Source: Scilla litardierei (lineage: Eukaryota > Streptophyta > Magnoliopsida > Asparagales > Asparagaceae). Taken from it: 64,000 nt of DNA. The stretch's first letter is position 1; the number at the start of each line of letters is the position of its first letter. Under the pieces are notes generated by a model. It ran no database searches. It was not told where the DNA came from and saw only the letters and a program-made list of their open reading frames with translations. Below are positions 1 to 10,400 of this stretch, in pieces. The stretch spans positions 65,423,481 through 65,487,480 of the forward strand of contig CM061134.1 in assembly GCA_030789695.1 (NCBI GenBank). Reading direction: 5' to 3'. The position numbers were made by a program, and so were the translations under genes.

Positions 1-300
1 CTCGTTAAAACCTTTGGCTATGGAAAACCCAGTGGGAAAAACCATAGTTAAGGAAAAAGAGTGCAAACGCTCTTTAACTCCCCCTGATTTGTACAAGTGA
101 CTCTGCTCATGAATACTTCTGGATTCTGAGCGTCACAGAGGGGTGGATACTTCGGGATCCAGAGTTGATTTGATTTGCCTCGTTAAAACCTTTGGCTATG
201 GAAAACCCAGTGGGAAAAACCATAGCTAAGGGAAAAGAGTACAAATTCCCTCAACTCCCCCTGATCTGTAAAAGCTCTTAGGCTTTCAGATCTCTTAGGC
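1..300 (-). repeat. Direct duplication in the 3' non-coding region of C1
   Basis: A block beginning CTCGTTAAAACC occurs at 1 and again at 179, a spacing of 178 bp. Both copies continue with CCCAGTGGGAAAAACCATAG and a stretch ending near ACTCCCCCTGAT. On the element's sense strand this is the typical region after the copia stop codon, just before the 3' LTR. The second copy is partial. Confidence 0.8.
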
Positions 301-1279
301 TTATCTCATCACTCCTATTTACAATATTCCGAAAATGTACACAAATTACAAATTTTGTCACCATCAAGCAGCTGCTGAATCCAGGGACTCTGAGGAGGTT
401 GCTAAGTTTTGTCGCCTCTGATGTGGTCTTCAGACTATATGGTTAGCTCCACAGAACCAGCCTCTATCCCAGTCGTCACTGGGATGTGATGTACCACCAG
501 GCGCCCTCAAATACACCATTGGTGTGATTCTGGAATGGTGAGGATCTCGGAATGATAGGATGATGTTGCCTTCATAAGTTGCTTTGCAGATCTGCAGGGG
601 ATGGCCATCCCACTGTGGGTACCCGTTCTGTGATTTCTCAGCATAGGGACTGGACCTGAAACCTGCATTTGCATAAACATTGGAGGATGCTACTACATTT
701 TGTAAGTCCGAATATTTCGACCCTTGGAGTAAGCGCAGAAGGCTTAACTCAGGTCTAATGGCCCTTTTTAGGTGCCAACTATCTCTGGCTAATGAGTTTA
801 CTGCAATTGTTATACCGGGACAGATGCAGTTAGCCAGGAGTGCATGATTGCACTAAGATAAGGGACTTTAGGACCAGTTATATCCTCCCCCTCTTCCAGC
901 GATCGGAAGGGTTCTTTTTGTTCATCCAGTAAGTGTACCACCGTAGGTGTACTTTGGATGACAATGGTCCTGTTAATATCTCCAACGCACTTCTGGGCGT
1001 TTGTAACAGGATTCTATGAGCCATGACTTTATATTTGCCTAGGTCTTTTTTATTTCATGTTTAAAAGTCAGGCTAGTACATTTATTTCGGTTTTCTCTTC
1101 AGGAGATCCGATGAGATGTTAGTTGTCTACAACTAAGATCTCTAATCCTGTTCTTTGCATAGATGCAAAAACAACCTTCAGTAGGAATCATTGACTTCTC
1201 AAGTGATTCTCTTTGGTTGTACATTTATTTGTTATACTTATATTTCTTCATTTGAATAGACGTCCCGAAGTCTATTCAG

Positions 1280-1660
1280 GCATTTTAAGGAAATGTGGAA
1301 ATTATCTTTACAAGATATCCACGAAGGTATGCCGTCACAACATCCAATAACAGCATATCCAAAATTTTCCTTCGCCAAATCGTAAGGTATCCGCTTTTGA
1401 TAACTTAGGGAGACTGATGCATCATTTATGAGACATGCTCATTTGAATTTGTTCGATCCCTAGTTTCAGCGAAATTTTCCTTGGGCTATAGGTTGTACCG
1501 TATAGCATACGATTTTGTATCTATTTTTCTTATGTTTGCAATACTTTGTTTTATCCACAGGTTTGACACCTTTTGGTGTCTGGACTTCAGGTCCGAACAT
1601 TTCTCGTTTCATAAGTGAGTCCAGCTCATCTTCTATTGCCACGTTCCACATTTTGGCCAA
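1280..1660 (-). pseudogene. C1 reverse-transcriptase N-terminal fragment (copia)
   Basis: The minus-strand frame contains WNVAIEDELDSLMKRE and TPKGVKPVDKTKY, the start of the copia reverse-transcriptase domain (RVT_2), where a tryptophan-containing helix precedes the conserved PKG motif. Further down, about 1,290-1,400, another frame gives LDMLLLDVVTAYL, the next conserved block around the first catalytic Asp. The fingers motif between them is scrambled by small indels. No YVDD box or RNase H could be followed in 300-1,280, so the polymerase is dead. Confidence 0.75.
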
Positions 1661-2155
1661 TCTCTACGTTTTCCTTCTAGCAACGGAGTGTGGAACGATA
1701 ATTTACAAACATCATCGCCATTGCGATGTATATGGCAATATAATACGTGAATATATTGTCGACAATTTATGTTCTATCTGTCCAACACCTCCCCAGTACG
1801 TACAACATTTACTTAATTTCACTTTTTCCCGGCAATTCCTCTGCAGTGGATTCCGGGAAGGGTGATGGTGTGGACAGGAGCTCATTGTCCTGTGGTAGTA
1901 TTGTCTTAAGGTCTCCAGGAGTTTCTGTCCTTGGAGCCTGGTGGTCTGCCTCTTTTCTGTTGAGGATCAGCCACTTCTGCTGCTGGTGGATTGCATCCAT
2001 TCTCGGGGATGTCAATCCTAGCTGGAGTTTTTGCAGCAGGGATGTGTGATCTGACAATCTTCTGGTTGTCAATAAATGATTCCGGTAATTGGTGAACAGT
2101 GTTCTGTGTGTGGAAGATCTTCTGGATCTCATCTACACATTGTATTGTTACCGGA

Positions 2156-2968
2156 TCATAGTGGGTCAAGCTGTTTGTATCCCACGTTATAATTTTCTTC
2201 GCGCCAGATTTTCCAGTATCTGGGCCTATTTTTGGGAAAACTCGTCTCATCGAGATCACAGTCTTCAAGATGTGCCTTAAATGCGTCCCCCGTTTGGGGT
2301 TCTAGGTATCTTATAAGTGAGGGTGAGTCAAACCCTGCATGGATACCTAGGCGACGCTGAGTACCGATTTGGTCCTCTTTGGTGGTGCAATGTGGATTTA
2401 AGACTGCGCGACCGAAGATTCTCAGATGAGAAATGTTCGGTGGCATTCCATATGCAAGTTGCATTGGAGACTCTGACCTCCAGAGGGTCTTATTTTCATT
2501 TACGATGCAGCATGCAGAGTTTGCATGTCCCCATGCATCCATAGGCAATCGGGATTTAATGGACGTTCACTCCATTGGAGTCTACTTTTCAGTGACTCTG
2601 CCGACCCATTTTGGGTATGAACATGCGGCACTTGTATGTTCATTTTCAATTCCCGTTGATTGGCAATACTCTTGAAAAGACTGGGAGGTATATTTCCCAA
2701 CATTAACCAGACTTATTTACAACATTTTATTGTCTGGGAAATGTGCCCGCAACATTTTTATTCTTGTGCCAATAGCTTTGGAAAAGCTAAGTTGCGGGTC
2801 TTGTAGTAGACATACGTATGAATATTCTGAGGATGCATTTATTAGTACAATGAAGTACCAAAATAGCCCACTAGGGGTGGTGGATTTTATCCACATCTGT
2901 CTCCTTGTATTCTTTTTTGAGGAAGCGTGGAGATTCTTTTTCAACTTATTGTGGAGATGGCCTTGCAA
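2156..2968 (-). pseudogene. C1 integrase fragments (copia)
   Basis: Several broken minus-strand frames make up an rve-type integrase. The frame at 2,968-2,717 has an SGLFWYFIVLINASSEYSYV-like stretch and RIKMLRAHFPDN, matching the catalytic core of plant copia integrases. The frame at 2,548-2,156 carries SHLRIFGRAV, GTQRRLGIHAGFDSPSLIRY and LEPQTGDAFKAHLEDCDLDE, the usual integrase C-terminal region. About 2,968-3,040 holds remnants of the zinc-binding pre-integrase region. Stop codons and frameshifts rule out an active enzyme. Confidence 0.8.
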
Positions 2969-3719
2969 TTAGTCTTCCCTTATAGTAAGGGATGCGAGGG
3001 AATTTTCCCTTCTGAAGAATCTTCTGGTTCTTCAAGTCATACCCATAGGATAAGATGCTGTGCATCACAAATCCAGGGTGGCCAAGTCCAACATGCCAGA
3101 GTGAAAACTTGGCTGATGTAGGGCACTTCAGGTGCTCCGTTTAATTCTGCTTCCTTTCTCCGAATCTTCGTATGATAGAGGCCTATAAGGCTCTCAAAAC
3201 GTTCAAGTGTGGATTTTACTCCTTTTTCTTGAGACGTTGCATACGGTAATTTTTCTTTTACATTTGCTGTTTCCAAATGGGATCCGTTGAAACGGATGTC
3301 CTTGAAACTTAGAAAGTTTCTTTTTGGAATTCGGAGGGATTAGTGCATCCATTATTTTTGTGTCGTTTGGGGGCAACTGTGTTGCATTCCCTGGATCTTC
3401 AATATAGTCCTGATATTGGGCTTTGTATTGATAGAAATCGTACGTGTTTATTGTCTACTAAGCATTTATGAGAGCAGTTTCAAAAGATGAAACGTATCGG
3501 CACATGCATATTTAGATAAACATTTTCATTTATTGTCTACTAAAATTTTTCAATCAAAACAGATTGCGTAATACAAAAAGCTCTCATAACAATTTGCTAA
3601 GATAAAAGTAAAAGGCTAGTTAAGCATGCCATTATTTTCGAAGTCGTCAGCTGAAAAACTTAACTGGAGCATCAGATGTCATCAGGTTTGTTTCAGCTTT
3701 ATTTTTCTTGTTCTCTTTA

Positions 3720-4577
3720 TACAAATCCTGGAGAAGATGCGGAGTTCGGCACAGTCTGGACCAGTGGCCTTTCATGCCACAATTTTGGCACTGGTCTTCC
3801 CATTCCCTCTTGGGTGGGGGGATATCATTTCTATTTTTTTTTTTGTGCCTCGTGAACTTCCGCTTACTTTCATTATTTCGCTGCTGCTGTACATGACCCT
3901 TGACATTTTTCTGTTGACCCCCCTTTTGTGGTCTTTCTTTTCTTTTATTATCTCACTTCTTTTTGAAGGAAGAGGAATAGTGAGCTTCTGGTGGGGGGCA
4001 GTGCCGGAGAGCGTATATTGTGAGTGGAGAGAAGAAGCTCTCTGTTTTGCTCGGCCATGAGTAAACATGACAGCAGCTCGGAATACTTGGTGAACTTGCG
4101 TTCACGGTATTGCTGCATGAGTATCGCATCTTTTTCATGGAAGGACGTATACGTCTTTTCCAGCATGCGATTTTCTGAGACTTTTTCACCACACAACTTC
4201 AGGCGTGCGGTGGTGCTAAAAAGTGCTGAGTTGTACTCAGCAATGGACTTAAAGTCCTGTAGTCTCATGTTCTCCCACTCATATCGTGCCCTTGGGAGTA
4301 TAACATCTTTCTGATGTTTATACCTGTCCTCAAGGGCAGTCCATAGCTCAAATGGATCTTCGACCGTAAGGTATTCAGCCTTTAAGGTCTTGTCCACATG
4401 GCGGCGAATATAGGTGATGGCTTGCGCCTTCTCTATATTGCTAACATTTTCTTTTTCAGTCACAGCAGCGATGAGGGACTTTGCCCGCAGGTGAAACTTT
4501 ACATCTAGCTTCCAGCTTAGATAGTTTCTCTCTGATGCTTCCAGTACTTCGAAATTAACGCTTGCAATATTAGCCAT
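3720..4577 (-). pseudogene. C1 gag with zinc knuckle (copia)
   Basis: The frame from ATG at 4,577 to 3,948 (209 residues) is a copia Gag of the UBN2 type: MANIASVNFEVLEASERNYL, then LTVEDPFELWTALEDRYKHQ, then SIAEYNSALFSTTARLKLCG. After a frameshift near 3,950 another minus frame carries a perfect CX2CX4HX4C zinc knuckle (CQNCGMKGHWSRLC, 3,749-3,790), which binds element RNA during packaging. It is very close to the intact Gag of C4. The shift between capsid and knuckle makes this copy non-functional. Confidence 0.85.
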
Positions 4578-4639
4578 TTATCTAGTAGAGCACAATTATG
4601 CATGAATTAATAATTAATTCAGAGAAAACATTTTCATGT

Positions 4640-5130
4640 GGAGGCAATATTTAACGAAAAGCTAAATGTGTGGATCGGCCAGTCCCACAAGAAAGAGTCC
4701 AAAAAAGTCCACAGTCCAAATTATACAAATTTGCAGCTTAAAGAAAATGAAAATACAACTTTGGAAACCCCGTGGGTCCCATATGATATCTCCATCTTCA
4801 AGCGTGGCCTCCGTCTTCGTGGAAGTTGGTCTTCTTTCTTTGACATTTACATAAATTCCTCACTACAATTTCTCTCAAAAATAAAAGAAAAGTGCGGGAA
4901 ATAAACCGTGGGACTAAACGGCCGATCCAAAAACCACATTTAGCAATTCATGCAGAAATATTGTGCTCATCAACATTTTCATCAGACATTTTCATCACAG
5001 GCATCACAGGCATTTAATATTCGCAGAGATGGATAGATAATTTAAACACTTAATAATTATTGGACCACTGGGCAACGTCATACACCGTTAGGTTACTAAC
5101 GGCAGAGCGGTCGCAGGATCTTTCTAATTA
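4640..5130 (-). other. C1 leader blocks conserved with C4
   Basis: Two leader stretches upstream of gag match C4 in order and orientation. One, 5,058-5,120, carries GATCCTGCGACCGCTCTGCC on the sense strand, a short hairpin made by GCCGTTAG and CTAACGG, and AGTGGTCCAATAATT. The other, 4,640-4,940, carries a GGATCGGCC motif and the GAGAGAAA...TGTAGTGAGGA region. They are better conserved than the intervening sequence, which suggests a role in dimerisation, packaging or translation. That role is inferred. Confidence 0.7.
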
Positions 5131-5524
5131 TTAAGTTTTAAATACAATGCACAACCACGCATATAATATCCAACAGAATATACCAGAGATGCAAAGCATG
5201 TAAATATGATTTTTGCAGAAAAAAAAATCATTACAATGCAAAGGTTGTAAATTGAATGGGTTTAATCAATTAAATTGATTAAGAGCCCAAAATAAACATT
5301 TTCTTTGTCAGAGGAAAAAGTTTTCCTCATCATCCCAAAAGCCCCCTCCAAGAATCCCCAAAAAGTCCTCGCCTGCCCGGTATTTGTCCCGTAATTTACC
5401 GTGATTTTTCACGAATATTTTGCCCTTAAATCCCCATTTTAAATTAATTTTTAGGCTAATAAATTGCCTTTTGAGGCAAATTTATAGCCCTTTGCCTCCC
5501 CCTTTTTTTTTCAGATAAAACAAC

Positions 5525-5745
5525 ATGCGGGTCTGAAGCCCGCAGTCGACCTGTGGGCTTCGGGCCCATAGGCTTTTTTTTTTCTTTCTCTTCTTTCCTT
5601 TTTTTTTTGAAATCTGTGGGCCTGAAGCCCACAGATCTGCTGTGGGCTTCAGGCCCACAGATCTGGAATTTTTTTTTTTTGAATTCTGTGGGCCTGAAGC
5701 CCACAGATCTGCTGTGGGCTTCAGGCCCACAGATCTGGAAATTTT
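5525..5745 (-). repeat. Tandem palindromic hairpins in the C1 leader
   Basis: Two near-identical copies, about 5,610-5,675 and 5,685-5,740, each contain CTGTGGGC-CTGAA-GCCCACAG followed by its reverse complement CTGTGGGC-TTCAG-GCCCACAG. A third, diverged copy at 5,525-5,575 reads GCGGGTCTGAAGCCCGC and CTGTGGGC-TTCGG-GCCCATAG. Each sub-unit can fold alone (8-bp stem, 5-nt loop), or a whole pair can fold as one longer palindrome. T-runs separate the copies. Confidence 0.85.
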
Positions 5746-5784
5746 AATTTTTTTTTTTTTTTTTTCGTTTCTAGGGTTTCTGGG

Positions 5785-6165
5785 GGGGCGGGCGCCGCCG
5801 CCGCCCCCTGCGGGTGGGGGCGCGGCCGGCGCCGCCGCCGCCCCCTGCGGGGGGGCGGCGGGGGCCGCCCCCCCCCGCAGGGGGGCGCGGCCGCGGAGGC
5901 CGCCCCCCCTGCAGGGGGGAGCGGCCAAGGCCGCCCCCCTGCAGGGGGGCGCGGCCTCGGGGGCCGCCGCCCCCTGCAGGAGGGGCGGCGGGGGGGGCCG
6001 CCCCCCCTGCAGGGGGAGGCGGCCTCGGGGGCCGCCCCCCCTGCAGGGGGAGGCGGCCAAGGGGGCCGCCCCCCCTGCAGGGGGAGGCGGACATGGGGGC
6101 CGCCGCCCCCTGCAGGGGCGGCGGCGGGGGCCGCCCCCCCTGCAGGGGGAGGCGGCCATGGTGGT
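5785..6165 (-). repeat. GC-rich palindromic minisatellite in the C1 leader
   Basis: About eight units with the palindromic core CCCCCTGCAGGGGG (a PstI site) lie 25-50 bp apart, joined by GGCGGCC/GGCCGCC linkers that can also pair. The block is almost pure G+C. All six frames stay open through it because the repeat lacks A/T-rich stop codons, so the long proline/glycine/alanine ORFs here are not genes. Confidence 0.9.
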
Positions 6166-6566
6166 GGGGGGGTTTTTCCGGCGAGGGGAGGGTTTTGGGG
6201 GGGTCCGGTGACGGGTAGCCGCCGGAGGGTTCAAAATTAGGGTTTTAACCCTAAAAATTGAGTTTTTACCCTAAAAATTGGGTTTTTGGGATGAAAAATC
6301 CGTCGTTTTCAAGGCGACGATGAATCCCCATGACGATCTTGTGAGATCTAGGGGAGGGGTAATCATACGTATGATTAAAAATCTTGTTTTTAGAGTTTTT
6401 ACCTCTATATCCGTCCTCCGGATATAGCGACGGTTGCTCGAAGCCCTACGCGGATGACGACTCTTGATGGAGGAAGCCTTGCACCGCGCTCGTGGATCTA
6501 CCGTCTCGCCTTCGCAACGAACGGAAAAATTTGTGGAAAAAAAATTTTTTTTTTTTTTTAGAGACT

Positions 6567-6585
6567 CGTGCTGATAACGTGTTAT
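6567..6585 (-). promoter_or_regulatory. C1 primer-binding site region
   Basis: The minus strand reads AACACGTTATCAGCACG, identical to the sequence directly after the C4 5' LTR at 61,991. Its position next to the LTR and its conservation in many plant copia elements mark it as the tRNA primer-binding site, probably for an initiator Met tRNA fragment. The tRNA identity is inferred. Confidence 0.65.
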
Positions 6586-6609
6586 GAATCAACTACTGAG
6601 GGGAGAGCC

Positions 6610-6830
6610 CTAGTTTTTGGGATGCAAAAATTGTAAATACCCATTGAGAGAAGTTTCTTTTCTAAGTTTATTATTCCTTAGATCAATTGTATTAGGATTT
6701 TAATTGTTAGATTAAGTGTTAGTTAATTGTCTCTTCCATTCCTAGTCCTTTATTTATCGAGTAGTACTTTTTATTTTTTAATTTTCAAATTCAGATCTGG
6801 ATTTCCAGATCCAGATCTAGGTTCACATCA
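6610..6830 (+). repeat. G0 5' LTR (5'-truncated)
   Basis: From CTAGTTTTTGGG to TTCACATCA this aligns with 7,903-8,105 in the 3' LTR (shared GAGAGAAGTTTCTTTT, CGAGTAGT, ATCTGGATTTCC-like blocks). About 95 bp present at the start of the 3' LTR is missing here. Confidence 0.75.
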
Positions 6831-6871
6831 ATTGGTATCAAAGCACTAGATCTAGGGCGAGCATCCGATCT

Positions 6872-7447
6872 ATGGAACAGATCAGAGAGGAAATTAAGGA
6901 GAATCAAGTGAAAACTGAAACAAAATTGGTGGCGATAGCGGAGGCAATAGCGGAGGCAATAGCGACGTTGCCCATGAACTTCAACTCAAAGATGGATCAA
7001 AGCAAAAAGGAGACACATTTGTCGACGAGGAAAGATCTTCAAGTTTCAGATCCAGATTTGGAATTATCAGATCTAGATCTGGAATTTTCAGATCCAGATC
7101 CAGATCTGAAATTTTCAGATTCAGATCTGGAATCTTCAGATCCAGATCTGGAATTTAACGAAGAGGTTCCGAAAGATGTGATTTTTAACGAAGAGGTTCC
7201 GGAAGATGTCGAAGACGAAGGCCAGCAACCCGAACAACGAATCGTCGTGGATCCAGACGATTGGGGAGCATTTCCGGCGACATCCCCACCACAGAGAGGT
7301 GCGCCGGCCACCGGAGGTGGTGGCCACCCCTCCGGCAGCTTTTTGGGGGGTCGGCGAACCCCCAGGAGGGGCCGGGACCTGCCGCCCTCCCCTCTAGTGG
7401 CCTTGACCAGCCAGCGCGTCCCCTTCCGAGGGATGCCCGATCTGTAG
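6872..7447 (+). CDS. G0 gag-like N-terminal ORF, acidic repeat protein
   Basis: This 191-residue ORF starts 26 bp after the primer-binding site, where G1 and G2 also start gag. It opens with a basic/acidic helix (MEQIREEIKENQVKTETK) like the coiled-coil starts of G1 and G2 Gag. An acidic tandem repeat of the type SDPDLELSDLDLEFSDPD then spans residues 57-100, encoded by the direct DNA repeat CAGATCCAGATCTGGAATTT. The tail is Pro/Gly-rich and carries no capsid domain or zinc knuckle. A shifted frame (7,540-7,860) continues with acidic sequence to QHLEDKV, the normal end of a chromovirus polyprotein. It is unlikely to make a working Gag. Confidence 0.5.
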   Translation: MEQIREEIKENQVKTETKLVAIAEAIAEAIATLPMNFNSKMDQSKKETHLSTRKDLQVSDPDLELSDLDLEFSDPDPDLKFSDSDLESSDPDLEFNEEVPKDVIFNEEVPEDVEDEGQQPEQRIVVDPDDWGAFPATSPPQRGAPATGGGGHPSGSFLGGRRTPRRGRDLPPSPLVALTSQRVPFRGMPDL

Positions 7448-7770
7448 GTGGGCCCGTCGCACTTCCTGGGGGCCCGACAGCACCCTCCGACCTTGTCAGT
7501 ACCGCCTGGGGTACAATATGGGGCCCGACAACTCATACGCCATACTTTCAGCTACCGGTGGGACCCGGAGGAGGATTCCAGCAGTACGACGACGACGACG
7601 ATCCCCCAGAGTATTTGTGGGGGCCTGACGACGCCTTGGGGATCCCACCTTGGCCCGACGATAGTTTTTCTGACGTCGTTGAAAGCGGTGGGGACCAATC
7701 CCATCCGTTTGACCCGGAAGGAGGTTTGAAATCGACCTGGCGGAATGGTGGACCCACGGACTTCAAGCAG

Positions 7771-7790
7771 CACCTTGAGGACAAGGTGGG
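7771..7790 (+). other. LEDKV hairpin before the G0 3' LTR
   Basis: GCACCTTG-AGGA-CAAGGTGG matches the hairpin in G1 and G2 with one terminal change. It encodes HLEDKV. Seven paired bases flank an AGGA loop. The motif survives here although almost all other coding sequence of the element is gone. Confidence 0.85.
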
Positions 7791-7808
7791 TTTTCAGGGG
7801 CGGAGTAG

Positions 7809-8105
7809 TGATGCGGCTGAGATTTGGAGGGAAATTGCTATGCACACAAGTTGGCAGAGAATTACTTTGCATACTACAGTCGTGGTTATAAGAGGACATC
7901 CGGCACTAGTTTTTGGGGATGCGAAAATTGTGAGAGAAGTTTCTTTTTATTAGTTTATCCCTTAGATTAATCCTTAGCTAGTCGTCCTTTCAAATTGTAG
8001 TTATTTAGCGAGTAGTTGATTTGTAGTATGATTTCCTTTAATTTCAGATCTGAATTTCCAATAAAAATCCCTTTTAACCATCAAAATCCTAGCGAAACGC
8101 ATCAT
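7809..8105 (+). repeat. G0 3' LTR
   Basis: It begins TGATGCGG right after a purine-rich stretch (GGGGCGGAGTAG) and ends CATCA at 8,105. The next five bases, TATTG, fit the 3' copy of a target duplication inside an Ala-Ile-Gly coding stretch of the host gene. Confidence 0.7.
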
Positions 8106-8109
8106 ATTG

Positions 8110-8166
8110 GTGCCGTAAAGGATACTACAACCGTTGCTCTTGCCAAAGTGAACAGTGATTACAAGG
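8110..8166 (+). CDS. PICALM3-like: PICALM3-like exon 1 (truncated remnant)
   Basis: The 57 bp encode GAVKDTTTVALAKVNSDYK, the first ANTH helix with its conserved KDTT segment, followed by donor GTTAGA at 8,167. The initiating Met and about ten residues are missing because the G0 3' LTR ends five bases upstream. Confidence 0.9.
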
Positions 8167-8250
8167 TTAGAAGATTCATTACATGTATATGATCTTAACA
8201 ACATGAGATGTTTATGTCTCTTAATTGCGGTATATTTGTGCCCTCGTTAG

Positions 8251-8320
8251 GAATTGGATATTGCGATCGTAAGGGCCACTAACCATGTCGAGCGCCCGGC
8301 GAAGGAGAAGCACATAAAAG
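8251..8320 (+). CDS. PICALM3-like: PICALM3-like exon 2
   Basis: Acceptor TTAG at 8,249-8,250 and donor GTCAGT at 8,321. It encodes ELDIAIVRATNHVERPAKEK plus HIK, the ANTH helix carrying the conserved ATNH motif near the phosphoinositide site. Intron 1 is only 84 bp. Confidence 0.92.
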
Positions 8321-8521
8321 GTCAGTGCCACACAGTTTTGTTAGTTAAGATATTCATCGAGAAGCTTGGTTTCCGAATAGTTTGTATGCATAAGTACTTA
8401 ATAACGCGATCTTTTGCTTCACCAAATAAAAATCTGCATGGCTAAGAGACCAACCATCCTAATATTAGCAGGGATAAAAGGAGAAGGATGTGCATTTATT
8501 ATGCAATATGTCAACGGATGC

Positions 8522-9563
8522 TGTTTACGGGTGAAAATGTCACCGCAAGTTGATTGTCTGGAGGTCCGGATGTCGTAGCTGTCACGTGAGACGGAGATAA
8601 CCCTTGGGGTTGATCGATGGCGCGTTCACTTGATCAGGAAGGCGCGGATCCGTTCTTTGGTGCGCTGAGGGGTAGCCTGGACGGGACGATAGCATCTGGC
8701 ATCGGTTGAAGGCCGAGTCGCTCGGTGAGAGACGCGCGGATCCTCGTGTCGGCTCGCCGAAGGGTTGCCTCGGCAGAGCGACGACCTCTTGGTGGTGGAG
8801 ATGAGCGGACTCGGGGACGACGGCCCTCGGCTCTGGCCGGGAAGACGCTGAGGGGTATCCTCGGCGTTGCTGGACCTCCTGAACCTGGATAGATAAGGGA
8901 GCTCGTAGGGGGGGTCGGACCTTGGTTCCGACCAATTCCCCTCCGATGCCAAAGTCAGATCTGGTCTGATAGATGCTCAGTAGGATCGGACATGGTTCGC
9001 GGAGAGACCAAACACCGATCCTCGAGCCGAGCTATGGAGGAGAAATATGTTAGGTGGAAGAAGGTGTAAGAGTGGTTATGAGATACCTCCGTTGTAGATC
9101 GCCCCGTCCCCTTTCTTATGACGCATCCCCTTCTTTATATACCTGAGCTCCCTGCGATAATGGGCCATTATTGCTGTCATTCATGGGGGCGTGCCGAGTG
9201 GGGAGTATTGACCCCCACTAATTGTACCCGTTTTGATGAGGGGATGAATGCCATAAAGGTGACCATGATGGCTGGAGTGATGGCCTTTGGCGGTTGCCAT
9301 ATTGGGCGAGCCATAATGGCTGGAGAGTGATGGCCATTAAGTCGGGCCATAATTGGTGAGCCATGAGGCTGGAGAGTGATGGCCATTAAGTCGGGCCATA
9401 ATTTCCTCTACTATGGAAGTGGGCAATTTTTAGGCCTTCGTCTTGGGTGGAGAAGCACAACCCGTCCGTGAGATCCTTGGACCGGAGCCCAAGGTCGTAG
9501 TAGGCCGGTTGACTGGTCATAGTTGACTTGGCTCCTTTGGGCCCAGTCAAAATAATTGTATCA
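8522..9563 (-). repeat. GN 3' LTR (left copy)
   Basis: On the minus strand it starts TGATAC and ends GTAAACA, a standard TG...CA LTR of 1,042 bp. It contains a short internal direct repeat (GGCTGGAGAGTGATGGCCATTA, first 20 bases shared) at about 9,320-9,400. Many substitutions separate it from the right copy, so the insertion is older than G1 or G2. Confidence 0.92.
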
Positions 9564-9699
9564 ATTGCCCACATCTTCCGAGCTCTACCATTGTTGAGGT
9601 GGAGGTCGGAAGATGTAGTATGAGGGGGGAGAAGATGCTCCGTTTGTAAAATTGGTCCGACTTGTGGAGTCGGCTAGTGACAATAAGTTGTCGATCCGA

Positions 9700-10400
9700 G
9701 ATTCGTTCGGTGGCGAGGGGAGTTGTCCCTCGACTTACGACCGACGAAGGAGTAGATCGACCAGCTGGGGGAGTTGCCCCCAGCCTTATGATCGACAGGT
9801 CGGTCGGCCTGCTGGAGCGCTACCCCTCAGGCTTACAGTCGATCGAGTGATTGGCCAGCTGTGGGAGTTACCCCTAGCCTTACGGTCGATCTGGTCGGTC
9901 CGCTAGGAGAGTTGCTCCCAGCCTTATGATCGACGGTTCGATTGGCCCGCTGGGGGGCGACCCCAGTCTAATGGTCAAACGAGTGATCACCCAGCTGGGG
10001 GAGTTGCCCCCAGTCTTACGGTCGATCTGGTCGGTCAGCTGGGGGAGTTGCCCCCAGACTTATGATCGACTGGTCGATCGGCCCGCTGGGGGCTACCACT
10101 CAGACTTACAGTCGATCGCGAGATCGGCCAGCTGGGAGAGTTGCCCCCAGCCTTACGGTTGATCCGTTCGTTCGTTGGCGAAGGAAGTTGTCCTTCGACT
10201 TACGGCCAACGAAAGATTGGGTCGGCCAGCTGGGGGCGACCCTTACGACCGATCCGTTCGTTCGGCTGCGAGGGGAGTTGCCTCCCGACTTACGGTCGAC
10301 GAATGAGTGGGTCGACCAGTTGGGAGAGTCGCCCCAGCCTTACGACCGATCCATTCATTCGGTTGCGAGGGGAGTTGCCCCTCGACTTACGGCCGACGAA
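9700..10400 (-). repeat. Covarying hairpin minisatellite inside GN
   Basis: About a dozen units of 50-65 bp each contain a stem with a constant AGTTG loop: CTGGGGG-AGTTG-CCCCCAG (9,765-9,783 and repeats), CGAGGGG-AGTTG-CCCCTCG (10,366-10,384), CGAAGGA-AGTTG-TCCTTCG (10,179-10,197). Several stem positions differ between units on both sides at once, so pairing is kept while sequence changes. GTCGATC/GATCGAC words lie between the hairpins. Confidence 0.88.

Larger units (their letters stand above)
1..6590 (-). mobile_element. Degraded Ty1/copia retrotransposon C1 (3' end off the left edge)
   Basis: Read on the minus strand, the order is primer-binding site (about 6,567-6,585), a long leader, gag (4,577 down to about 3,720), integrase (2,968-2,156), reverse-transcriptase start (1,660-1,280) and a 3' non-coding region. 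Frames are broken many times. Gag and several leader blocks match C4 at the right edge, so both belong to one family. No match to the 110-bp LTR of C4 lies next to the primer-binding site, so the 5' LTR is missing or replaced at the junction with G0. The 3' LTR, if present, lies left of the window. Confidence 0.9.
6610..8105 (+). mobile_element. Small non-autonomous Ty3/gypsy derivative G0, inserted in exon 1
   Basis: A partial 5' LTR (about 6,610-6,830), primer-binding site TGGTATCAAAGC (6,833), one short gag-like ORF, the HLEDKV hairpin segment (7,771-7,790) and a 3' LTR (7,809-8,105) lie within 1.5 kb. Protease, reverse transcriptase and integrase are absent. The 3' LTR starts TGATGCGG, as in G1, and ends CATCA. 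It joins directly onto coding sequence of the PICALM-like gene, so the insertion lies in an exon. The left target duplication was not found because the left boundary is lost at the junction with C1. Confidence 0.8.

Noticed and set aside
5482..6234. Long Pro/Gly/Ala/Arg-rich ORFs on both strands
   Set aside because: They lie in a GC-only palindromic minisatellite where all frames stay open. No domain, and the region is a copia leader.
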